From NCBI RefSeq assembly GCF_037893015.1, contig NC_133660.1, positions 282,597,067-282,661,066 on the forward strand: DNA of 64,000 nt. The letters run 5' to 3'. The DNA comes from Macrotis lagotis. Taxonomy: Eukaryota > Chordata > Mammalia > Peramelemorphia > Peramelidae. The notes beneath the pieces were generated by a model, which made no database searches, was not told where the DNA came from, and worked only from the letters and a program-made list of their open reading frames with translations. The position numbers and the translations under genes are program-made. Below are positions 1 to 12,751 of this stretch, one piece after another (position 1 is the first letter of the stretch; each line of letters opens with the position of its first letter).

Positions 1-67
1 CCTTCAGCTCTGACACCCCTGTTCTAAGGCCCCTCCCTGCACACATTCCTTGTTCTACGATCCCCAC

Positions 68-73
68 CACACA

Positions 74-116
<43 letters not shown>

Positions 117-117
117 G
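68..117. repeat. (CA)n microsatellite
   Basis: Almost pure CA dinucleotide run with a few interruptions. The rest of 1-600 shows no gene or recognisable repeat; it lies downstream of TMEM151A. Confidence 0.9.
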
Positions 118-615
118 AGCTCTCTGACATTCTACATTCAAAGTGTAAAGTTCTGTCTCCTGTGTGAGGGGACGTATTGGGTTTGCCTTGCTGTGCTGTG
201 GCCAGAACCAACCCTGCTAAGATTCTGTTTCCTTCCAGGGGCCACATCAGCCCTCCTGGACCATTTAGTCTAGTGTCCTGTGGCCTCCGGGTGAGAAGCA
301 GACCCTTCCCTTCCCCTTTAGATCTGCTCAGAGCCCCTGAGGTCTGCGGAAGGCCTCTGGTACTGGTACTGGCCTCATCACCAGTGGGGCCCTGGAATGA
401 ACCTTTCCTGGAGAGGATGCCCAAACCCCCCCACTCCCTCCCAGAAACAGGAAGGGGGGGTCAGCCAACCGGGTCAGCAGAGAGCTGGCCTCCCCTGTTT
501 CCCTGCCAGAGTCCCCTCCCAGGCATGGCAGGGCCTCGGTGTGACCCTCCGCACAATCCTCTTTTTAAGCCCGACCCTCAGAAACCAGGAGGGGAGGCAC
601 AGCTGTTTCAGACCT

Positions 616-2014
616 TTTATTTCTTCTTTGTCTTCTTTGCAACCCTCATTCTGGGCTGCTGCCCAAGCCTCCCCAGAATGGGTGGTCCAGGTTAGAGGGT
701 CCTCCCAGGAGCATCTGGGTCCAGACAGCCCTTGGCCAGGAAAGGAACCATCCAAGGAGAGGGAAACCTCTCCAGATAGGCCAAAGCACGCCCGGACAAA
801 GCTGCCCCTGGGGGCCCGGGGTCCTGGCTAGGGTTATGACATTGAGAAAGAGAGGGGCCTTTCAGAGCCTTGGGTGGCCCACATGCTGCCCCAGTTCCCC
901 CCACCCCATAGCTGACTCCCTTGGGTTGAGAAGACGTTTAAGAGAAGGAGCATCACAATAACGGAGGAGAGGACGGGAAGAATGTGTCCCCTGGGAGGGA
1001 ACAGAGAGGGGGGCAGAGAGGGGCAGGAGGAAGGACACAAGCACAGCTGACCTTGGAGGTACTCATGGGAGGGAACTAGGGCTCCAGGAAGAGGCTGAGA
1101 AGGGGTCCCTGGGGAAAATCGAGTGTGGGGATACAGTAAGACTGGAGAGAGGTAGGATTGGGCCCACCTCCTGCCACCTTGTTCCACTGCCTCTCCTTCT
1201 TAGAGTGCCCAGGCCCTGCCCCCTGGCTTGGCCCTCCCCCCAGGTGGGGCTCTGTGCTGGGAGGCTAGCCAGCTCTGAGATCACGGGAGCTGATGTGGCA
1301 GCTTGGCAGAGGCGGTGTCCACAGAAGGCCTCAGATTCTGGGACTGGCCCCATCACCAGCGCCGACCCCCAGGGATGGAGGGAGTTCTGGGTCAGGCCCT
1401 CCAAGCCTTGCATCCCCTCCCTTCCCCCATGCCTCCCCTTTTTGTGCTTCTTGGAGGATAGACCTGTGGGAGAGGAGGCTGGGGTGCTGTCCCCAAAGAA
1501 CCAAGGAAGCACAGAACTCTCAGCTTCCAGGTCAGGGAGTTTTCCTGGCTTGAATTTCTTTGGAGCAATTTCTAGCTCCAGCCAAGAAGGGGATATTTTT
1601 CCCTGGGGGCGGGGTAATGAGCCCTTGGCCCTAAGAAGAGTAAACATTTCCCTAAGAGCCCCCCCACCCCACCCCAAGACAGCCTCAGTACCTGCTATTG
1701 TCCTGGACCCCAGTGGCTGGGACTCAGATGGTCCCTCAGCTTTAGGGGAAAGACTGTCCCCCCAGAGAGGATGAACCAGCGGTGACTTACTGAAGATCTG
1801 CTTTCCCACCATCCCCTGCTAGTTCAAAGTCCTCTCCCCCAGATGAGCAAAGCCACTGGCATCTGGGCCTTGGTTTCTAGACTTGGGACTGTCGATCCCC
1901 CCCAAATGCGTGGTGCTTTTGCTATTTTGGTTTATACAAGAATCAATTCCTCATCTGGCTTCTGGGTGTGTGGGTCCTCTGCCAGTCCCTATGTCCACGA
2001 CACCCATCTTTTCC
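616..2014 (-). other. TMEM151A: TMEM151A 3' UTR with candidate poly(A) signal
   Basis: Sequence after the TMEM151A stop codon. The first plausible AATAAA on the minus strand is at 621..616, which would give a 3' UTR of about 1.4 kb. No other gene is visible here; the open frames are short and mutually overlapping. The true 3' end could lie elsewhere. Confidence 0.4.
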
Positions 2015-5077
<3,063 letters not shown>

Positions 5078-5330
5078 CGTGTCCGCGCCGTCACCTCCAG
5101 GGGCCCGGGCATGATAGGGAGACGGGCCCCGGGCCGGGGGCATCCGCTCGGCTCGGCGGCCGCGGAGGGAGTGCGGAGCCAGAGCCCGGCCCCGCCCGCC
5201 CGCTGACCCCGCCCCCGCGGCACCGGCGGGCAGCGCCTGGCACCGAGGCCCGGCCCCCGCCACTCCCACCAGCCTCCCCGGTGTGTGGGCACGGGATGGC
5301 ACGGCGCGCGCCGGGCTCCCTCCTCCCCTG
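5078..5330 (-). promoter_or_regulatory. TMEM151A: TMEM151A CpG-rich 5' flank
   Basis: Dense CpG and GC boxes directly upstream of the TMEM151A start codon mark the likely promoter and 5' UTR. No clear TATA box is seen. From 5400 to 6000 I see no gene or repeat, only moderately GC-rich sequence. Confidence 0.5.
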
Positions 5331-6002
5331 CTCCTCCCCTTTCCTCTTCTCCTCCGCCACTGTCCCTGGTCCCTGGCCCGGGCGGTGGGGGGCTCCCAGA
5401 AAAACTCACTGCAGCACCCCCGAACATCTTGCCCTGGAGCCTCCCACTGTGCAGGCCCCAGAGGGACGGTCAGGGAGGCGCCGGGGGCCTGGGTGGCACC
5501 GCGATGGCCGGACCGGGATGCAGGAGCTCGAGTGTCGCATGAGAGCCCTGAGCTCTCCACCCCCCATCCCACCCCTCACGGCTCCAGAGCCCGGCGGACC
5601 GGCCAGGCTACCACGATCCCGTGTCAGAGGATTCTGTCGGGGCCTGGGCGCACCCTTCAGAAAGGCCTGGCTGGGGCTGTCGCCCAGCACAGTGCAGTGA
5701 GTCTGGCAAACGTGCGGCACTTAAATGTTTAGTCATCGGTCCCTGGCCTCAGCGGGGCCACGGCTTTCCGTGACCCTTTTTATTGCACTCACATGTATTA
5801 GGCGCCCACCACTAGATCTTTGCTCACGATGGGGGTGGGGGGGAACCACAGATCGTGTCCAAACAACTCGGGGGTGACTGAGGCCAGAAGGGGCTGGGCC
5901 CCCGGGGAGCCGGCCTCGGCTCTGGGCCTCTTGGCTCCGGAGGTCAGTCCCGGCAGAGTAGCAGCCGAGCAAAGCTCCCCTCCCCCCCAAGGGGCGGCTA
6001 GG

Positions 6003-6113
6003 ACAGAGCCCCGGCCCTGGAGTCAGGAGCACCTGGGTTCAAATCCGGCCCCAGACACTTCATAGTGACCCAGCCGTGTGGCCTTGGGCAAGTCCCTTAA
6101 CAGCATTGCCTCG
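6003..6113 (+). repeat. tRNA-headed marsupial SINE fragment
   Basis: Contains the family hallmarks CTGGAGTCAGGAGCACCTGG, GTTCAAATCCGGCC (B-box-like) and GGCCTTGGGCAAGTCCCTTAA. It lacks a poly(A) tail and lies between TMEM151A and the YIF1A promoter. Confidence 0.8.
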
Positions 6114-6599
6114 CTCCTCCGGGGCGGCCACCCTTTTCAGCACCGGGACAGCTCCCAAGCCCTCCGGGTCTGCGGCCGGGAGCGGCCCCTGGGGGCCCGG
6201 CCCTGGGCCTGCCTGGGCCGCGGCGGAGGCCCGGGCGCCCGGCTCCGCCCGGCTCCGCCCGGCTCCGCCCGGCTCCGGGGCCTGGCCCGCACATCTCGCC
6301 CGGCTCCACCTCTGGCCCGAGCGCCGCATTCCCCCGCGGCGCCCCGGCCAGCCCCGGACCGGGCTCTCCCCAAGCTGCGGACGGAGCTGGGGGCGGGGAG
6401 CGCGGGAGACAAAGGGGGCGAGGCGGGCCGGAGGGAAGGGAGAGGGGAGAGGCCGCGGGAATGCAGGGGGAGGGGAGGCCCGGAGCCGACCGCGAGGGGG
6501 AGGGTCAAGGGTCAAAGAGCCCGGAGAAAAGCGGGGTCAGAGTCCGCAGGAGAAGCGGGAGGGGAAGAGGGGGCGCCCGGGCTGAGGGCGAGGCCCCGC

Positions 6600-7048
6600 C
6601 CCGCCCCGCCCCGCCGCCTCGGCCCGGCTCTGCAGTCGTGGCAGGGAGACCTTCACCCGCTGCACTGCGCAGGCGTCCTCCCGATTCCTTCCAGCCACTC
6701 GGCCCGGGCCGGCTCATTGGACCGTCCTAGCAGCCGGGACGGTTCTGCCGCCCAATCAGACACTCGTATCTCTGGCTCCACCCTCCCCAAGCTTCCGGAA
6801 GTCGGGTTCCACCGAATCCGGGGCGAGATGGGAAGCCAGTAGCCAATGGAGAAAGGGGGCGGGGAAGCCATCACGTGGGAGACCGGCCAATGAGAGGCGG
6901 AGAGGGTGACGTCGGGAGCATGGCGGCTGCGGCGGGCCGGCGGGGAGACGTGTCTGGCGGCCCGGGAGTGGCAGTTCGCGCCCGGAGCCCGGAGCCGCGA
7001 CTCCACTAGCTCCTACCCGACGGGCCCTGCGGCGGAGGCGCCTCGCTC
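6600..7048 (+). promoter_or_regulatory. YIF1A: YIF1A CpG-island promoter with three CCAAT boxes
   Basis: TATA-less CpG island. CCAAT cores lie at 6752-6756, 6843-6847 and 6887-6891, and a palindromic E-box CACGTG at 6872-6877. A half-CRE (GTGACGTC) precedes an ATGGCGGC word at 6920, which resembles the YY1 element often found at the start of housekeeping transcripts. The layout fits a constitutive promoter; the exact start site is not visible. Confidence 0.65.
6920..7009 (+). CDS. Possible 29-codon upstream ORF in YIF1A 5' leader
   Basis: ATG at 6920 (context GGGAGCATGG) opens a frame of 29 codons (MAAAAGRRGDVSG...) closing with TAG at 7007-7009, 39 nt before the YIF1A start. It would only be translated if transcription begins upstream of 6920. 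The same ATGGCGGC may instead be a YY1 site at the start site. No protein family resemblance. Confidence 0.3.
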   Translation: MAAAAGRRGDVSGGPGVAVRARSPEPRLH

Positions 7049-7869
7049 ATGGCTTATCACTCGGGGTACGGGGCCCAAGGTGAGCGCGGGGCGGGGTGAC
7101 GTCATCGCCAGGGGGCCCCCTCCCCACCCCCTGCCGGGCCTCGGGCCGCCCGAGTGTCCCCTCGGACCCGGGCTCGGCCGGCCTGGGCTCGGCCCGCCCG
7201 GCAGACGGAGGAGGCCCGGCCTCGGGCGGGGCCTGGACCCGCCCCTCCGGGTGCCCTTTGACCTTCGGGAGGCGAGCCCCCACCCCGACAAGCCCCCTGC
7301 TCGGACAGCCGCCTAAACCGCCCCCAGCCCCCCATCTCCTGTGCCGAGCCCGCGCCCACCCGTGCCATCGCTGTTCTCAGCCCCTCCCGGATCCTCGGAG
7401 GTCACCTAGCCTTTGCCTCCGAACCCTCCTTCCCCATAGTGACCCCACTGTGCCCCCAAGCCTTCAGCCTCTTCCTCCTGGTGCGCCCTCTCCTGCAGCC
7501 CCTTCCCGGCCGCCGTCCAGCCCAGAGAGGAGGATGGGACCTGTGTCCACAGTGACCATCCGAGGCCAATCTCGGGGCCTTGTTTGTTGGGTGGATGACC
7601 CCCCCCCCCGTGCCTAGGGCAGCCCCTGGAGCATGGGGAGGGCAGAGCTGAGTGCAGAGGAGGTGGCTGGCAGGGGACTTAGGACTGGGCAGAGGGTAAG
7701 ACCTCTTCCAGGCTTCCCAGGATCAGGACCCGGACCCCCGGGGAGAGGGACACCCCAGAGAGGAAGCATCGACAGTGGCGGGGGAGGTCCCCTGTGGAGG
7801 GCTGGCTCATTCTCCGACACTCTTCTCTCCTTTCTCTCTGCCTCCGTCTGTAAGTCTTTCCACAGGCAC

Positions 7870-7918
<49 letters not shown>

Positions 7919-10900
7919 CAAGGTCCTGCCTTATGATGCCATTCCGTTTGTCATTTGTTCTCCCGTCCCCCAGGTCTTGGCCACTGCATAAAGGGTGGCC
8001 GTGAGTGCTTTGCAGGCATTTCCATCCCCGACCGGTGTGACAGAGGGTGTGTTCATTGTCCATCCCTAGGAGGTCCATGGCTGGATGACCACTTGGCCAC
8101 ATAGTCCAAGACTGGGATTCCCAGTCGGCTCTGAGTTGGGCATGCTGGTGTCTGCTTCCTTCCAGTTTAACTTACTGCTTCAGGGGCCAGTCGATGCTCC
8201 ACCTTTCAATCCGCCATCTTCCCCTTCTCTTCTCTCCCCCTCAGGGTCCAAGCACAGGGTCAGGGCCGCCCCAGAGCCATCTCCACTCTTTGATGACACG
8301 AGTGGTGGGTACCCCATCCAACCTGGTCCCTACCCGCCACAGGGTTCAGATGTGGCCTTCAATGTCAGCAACTTGCTGGGGGATCCCATGGCCAATGTGG
8401 CCATGGCCTATGGCAGCTCCATCGCCTCCCAGGGCAAAGACATGGTACACAAGGAGGTGAGTGACCTCAGAGGCCACGGGAATAGAAGGGGCTGTTGTGG
8501 GGATGTTGGGGCTGGTCCAGCTCCTTTGATAGACGGGGGAACTGAGGCCCAGGCATGTTGGCTCACTTGTCCGAGGATTTGAGGGGTTTCTCCACTGAGC
8601 CTCCCAGACTACCTGAGGCTCCTCAGGGTAGGGCCGAGGCTGAAGGCCCGGCAAGGAAGGGCCACCATTAAGAGCCTGATTGGAGGTAAGGCCCAAGTTC
8701 AAATTTGCTTCCACCTGTGTGATCTGGAGCAGCTTGGTGGTCTCTCAGGTCTCCAGCCCTGGTGTTCCCTCCCTGTGTCTCATTCTCACGTTGGGGAGGC
8801 CTTTCTGGTTTCCAGCTTCACAGGTTTGTGTCCATGAACAAGCTCAAGCACTTCTTTGCCGTGGACACGTCCTATGTGGCCAGGAAGCTGGGCCTGCTCG
8901 TCTTCCCCTACACGCACCAGGTGAGCTGGACTCCGGGCTCCCCCGGGGCTGGGGGGGCTTTAGCTCCACTGTGTCCTGGGCCCTGACAGTGCCTCTCTGT
9001 TCCCTCTGCCCCCAAGAACTGGGAGGTCCAGTGCAGCCGGGACGTGCCCCTGCCTCCTCGGCAGGACCTCAATGCTCCCGACCTCTACATCCCCAGTGAG
9101 TATCTGGCCTGACAGAGGGAGCTGGGGTGAAGGGGATGAGCAGGAGGAGCCTGAGTCTGAACAGAGTTGGGAGCTTGGGACTCACGGCCCTGAGCCTCTG
9201 CCTTTCTCTCTGGTTGGCAGCAATGGCATTTATCACCTACATCCTCCTGGCTGGGATGGCGCTGGGGATTCAGAAAAGGTCAGCCCGCACCCCCCTCATC
9301 CCCTTCTCTCCTGGGGCCTTGGGGGAGTCACACTTTGACCCGAGAGTTTCAGGTTAGCTTGCTCAAAGTGGGAAGTGTGGGGCAGAGGTTTGACAGTTTG
9401 TATCCAGGACCCATAGTCCCCACCTTTGTCTCCGCCTCACTTTTCCTCTTGGTGATCCCTGGCCTGTCTCCCATTTTAAACTGGAAACAAGACTTTTTGG
9501 GGTTTCTGCCCAACGGGAGTTTTTAGGGGGCTGGAGAACTGTTCTTGGGAACAAAGATATGCAGTTAAGCAATGAGCTAACCCTCCCACGGCAACCCTGC
9601 GGTCCACCACCTCTCTGTCAGAGCCCGGTCACTTGGCTGCTGGGGTCCTGGGTCTCTGGGAACCCTGCTTTGCTGACTGTCAATCTCCCCACCCCCCTCC
9701 CACTGGGCTCCAGGTTCTCCCCCGAGGTCCTCGGCCTGTGTGCCAGCACTGCCTTGGTGTGGGTCGTCATCGAGGTGCTGGCCTTGCTCCTCGGCCTCTA
9801 CCTGGCCACCGTCCGCAGTGACCTGAGCACCTTCCATCTGCTCGCCTACAGTGGCTATAAATATGTGGGGTGAGTTCCAGGCCTGGGGTGGGGAGGGAGG
9901 AAAGGACCCGTGATGGACTAAGAGCCCAGATTCAAATCCTCGCGCTGCCCTTCACCTTCCCTATGGTCCTGGACAAGTCGCATCTCCCATTGGCCTTCAC
10001 CTCCTGACCTGGCAAAGGGGGTGATGGAGGCCTGTGGCTCTGGTGTCAGGAGCTCCTCACGGGCCTGTTGGGCCAAAGGTGGCATCACTCAGTGGGCAGT
10101 TTAGTGACTGTTCCCAGGAGCAAACAGCTCTCAAGCTCCTTGTACATGGCGGGGTGGGGTGGGGTGGTGCTTACTGGTGTCTGGAGAGGAGGGAGGACAT
10201 TGCAGGTGTGAGGCCCAGCCAGGGCAAAGCCAAGGAGAAGGGAGACTAGACTGAGGCAGGAGACCCAGCAAGGGCCTCTTGGCCAGGTCTTGGAAGACCA
10301 GAGGGAGAAAACAGATCCTTGCATCTGAGCTTGGGCCCCGAGTGGAGACTGGTCTGAGGAAAACTGAGGCAGGGAGGTCCCTGAGGAGGGTCCAAGAACT
10401 GAGCCCGGCTGGCACCTGCAAAAGGAGAGGATCGATCCAATGGGACTGATGTTGGGGAGAGAGTCTGGAGGCAGAAAGAACATTGAGGCTACGAATGGGG
10501 ACTGGGCCGAGGCCTGGGGTGAGGTGAGGGGGAGCTCAGGAAGCACCCTCAGGCTGGACATCATCTGCTTGGGGAAAGTGGGTGACTGTAGAGAAGGGGC
10601 CCTAACCAGAGCCTGGGGAGGGGGGCTGAGATCCGGGAGGGGAGGGGGAGCCTGAAGAGACCCAATGAGTTCTGTGATATGGAGCCTAAGGCAACCAGGT
10701 TGAGTGTGGGATTGGGGGCAGCAGGACATGGGGGGGAGCTGGCCCAGGGACTGTTGAAGATGGTGATTGACTGTGAAGGTAGGAAGGAGCCATCAGAGAA
10801 AGCTGAGGGTGAGGGAGGTCCCTGCCAGTGGCACAGGGAGATCATAGCAGAGGAGAGGGGCTGGCGAGGCCCGAAGCCTGTGGGGGAAGAGCCCCGGGAC

Positions 10901-11518
10901 CTGGGCCTCAGTCTTGCTTCAAGCCCCCACCTGGCTCCCTTTCCCCACACCCTTGCACTCGTCTGCATCCTGGGCTCTGCAGTGCAGAGAGGAGGGCGGC
11001 GGGAGGCCCGAGCCAGTGGGGGGCACTGGGCACCTGGGGGCAAGGCTGCCGGTGAGGGCTTTGGCATGAGCAGCGCCACGCTGGTGAGCCCCGCCCCCCG
11101 CGTTCCTGGTAGGGGAGCCGCGGCGCGGGCGGTGGGCACGCCGGGCAGCGTGGAAGGTGCCGGCCCGGCTGACCCGCGGCCTCTGCTCGCCAGCATGATC
11201 CTGAGCGTGCTCACCGGGCTGCTGTTCGGCAGCGACGGCTACTACGTGGCGCTGGCCTGGACCTCGGCGGCCCTCATGTACTTCACTGTGAGTCCCCCCA
11301 CCCCGGCAGCGCGGGCCCAGCTTGGGGGTCTGTGGCCGCCCCTGCCCCCGCTGAAGCGCTGTCTCCCACAGGTGCGCTCCCTGCGGACGGCCTCCGCCAG
11401 CCCCGATGGGATGGGGGGCCCGGCCCCCCCGCGGCGCCCCCAGCTCTACCTGACCTTGGCCGCGGCGGCCTTCCAGCCCCTGATTATCTACTGGCTGACC
11501 TGCCACCTGGTCCGGTGA
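7049..11518 (+). CDS. YIF1A: YIF1A, ER-Golgi transport membrane protein, 8 exons, 293 aa
   Basis: Homologue of yeast Yif1p: a multipass protein of the ER-Golgi intermediate compartment and early Golgi that partners YIPF5 in vesicle traffic. Coding exons: 7049-7079, 8245-8456, 8816-8920, 9017-9095, 9221-9278, 9714-9869, 11194-11287, 11372-11518; all junctions are GT-AG and phases agree. The protein starts [15 protein letters not shown] and ends [11 protein letters not shown]. The N-terminal roughly 130 residues are soluble (DDTSGGYP, the conserved [14 protein letters not shown], then [18 protein letters not shown]). Hydrophobic segments follow: [53 protein letters not shown] and the C-terminal span. 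The length equals human YIF1A as I recall it. The first coding exon has only ten codons plus one base. The gene converges on CNIH2. Confidence 0.97.
7871..7917. repeat. (CT)n microsatellite in YIF1A intron 1
   Basis: About 23 perfect CT units in the first intron, about 330 nt upstream of the exon 2 acceptor. Confidence 0.95.
9925..10025 (+). repeat. Degraded MIR-like SINE in YIF1A intron 6
   Basis: AGATTCAAATCCTCG...TGGTCCTGGACAAGTCGC resembles the core of MIR/CORE-SINEs, strongly diverged. The rest of this 1.3-kb intron (10030-11190) shows no feature I can name. Confidence 0.4.
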
Positions 11519-12250
11519 CCCGCACGGGCCCCTCCCCCAGGAACACTGGGCCGGCCATGCCCGTCGTGCTTTTTTTCTCTTGTACATTGAAGGTTTTAAT
11601 TGCTTCAGCCCCATCTGTCCCTCATTCCTGGGAAGCGAGCCCCGGCCGGGACCCCGCCAGGGCCCAGGGAGCCCCCCAGGGCCAGGGCCAGGGCCCGGCC
11701 CCGCTCGATTCGAGCCGTTCGCCCTGCCCGCTCCGGGCCCCGCGGGGCCGCCCGGGAGACAGTGTCCGTGCGCAAGTCCCTGCCCGGCCCCCGCCCCCCC
11801 CAGGGGCAAGGTGGGCTGATGGGGCCCCCCACCCTCAGCCACCAAAGAAGCACCGAGGGATTAGAGCTGGAACACTTGCTCCGGTGCCCTAGTTTTATTC
11901 ACGAGGAAACTGAGGCACCGAGGGAGGGCCTCGGCCACGGTCACATCGTTAGGCGGTAGCGTTTGAATCCAGGTCCCCTGGTCGGTCCGCGGCACGGCGG
12001 GGAGGGGGCTTCTGAGCGTCTAGCCTGCCCGGGCCCTTGGGGCACACTTCCTCCCCAGCCCCCCCTTGGCCTTTCTGCGCCTCCACCGACCCCTTCCGAA
12101 CTCCCTCGGGGAGGAGACCTCGGGCCCGTCATTGCCTTTCCTCCGGGCCCGGCTCCTCCTTGGCGCACCCCACCCCAGAGGAGCCCGGGCCGACTGGTGC
12201 AGGGGGGGGCCCCGCGGGCGAGGAGGGGGCGGGGCGCTCCACACCCGGGG
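11519..12250. other. YIF1A 3' UTR and YIF1A-CNIH2 convergent gap
   Basis: The YIF1A stop is followed by a short 3' UTR. No AATAAA is present; the likeliest 3' end follows TTGTACATTGAAGG near 11581-11595, where the hexamer would be a variant. A minus-oriented MIR-like remnant (TTTATTCACGAGGAAACTGAGGCACC...TTTGAATCCAGG) lies at 11890-11985. CNIH2 transcription arrives from the right near 12250, leaving about 0.65 kb between the two 3' ends. Confidence 0.5.
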
Positions 12251-12269
12251 CCTCGGGTCTTTGCAGCTG

Positions 12270-12275
12270 TTTATT
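12270..12275 (-). terminator. CNIH2: CNIH2 poly(A) signal
   Basis: AATAAA on the minus strand, 477 nt after the CNIH2 stop codon, the first canonical hexamer downstream. The 3' UTR between is GC-rich and carries no other feature. Confidence 0.6.
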
Positions 12276-12751
12276 CAATCACAAGGGGCCGCGACCGGCC
12301 GAGAGACTTGGGGGACACACCCGCGCCTCAGAACGGGGGCACCGGGAGAGACGAGGACAGGGTGGAGGGCAGCGGCCAGGGGGGGACACCAGAAAGAGCC
12401 GAGGGGGCGGGGCAGGGGGAGAGCAGGGAGCGGGAGGTGGGGCTGGGGAGGAGCCCCCGGCTGAGCCTGCTCACGCCCCTCCCCTCCCCGGGGCCCCGCC
12501 TCCCTGGGGAGGGGGCAGGAGGGCTGGCGGGGAGGGGCTGGGGCTGGGGAGGGGCGGGCCATCCCATAGCAGCAAGTTGGGGGGCAGGGGCCGGGGAGGC
12601 CCCAGCGCCCCTCGCCTTCCCCCAGAGCCGAGGCTGCTGGGGGCCGCGGGCGGGGCGTGGCTCTTCTCCGCGGTCCGGAAGGGGCGCGGGGCCGGGGGTG
12701 CACAGGCGTCCGGTCCGTTCTCGGGGTTCACTCCCTGGCCGGCTTCCCCCT

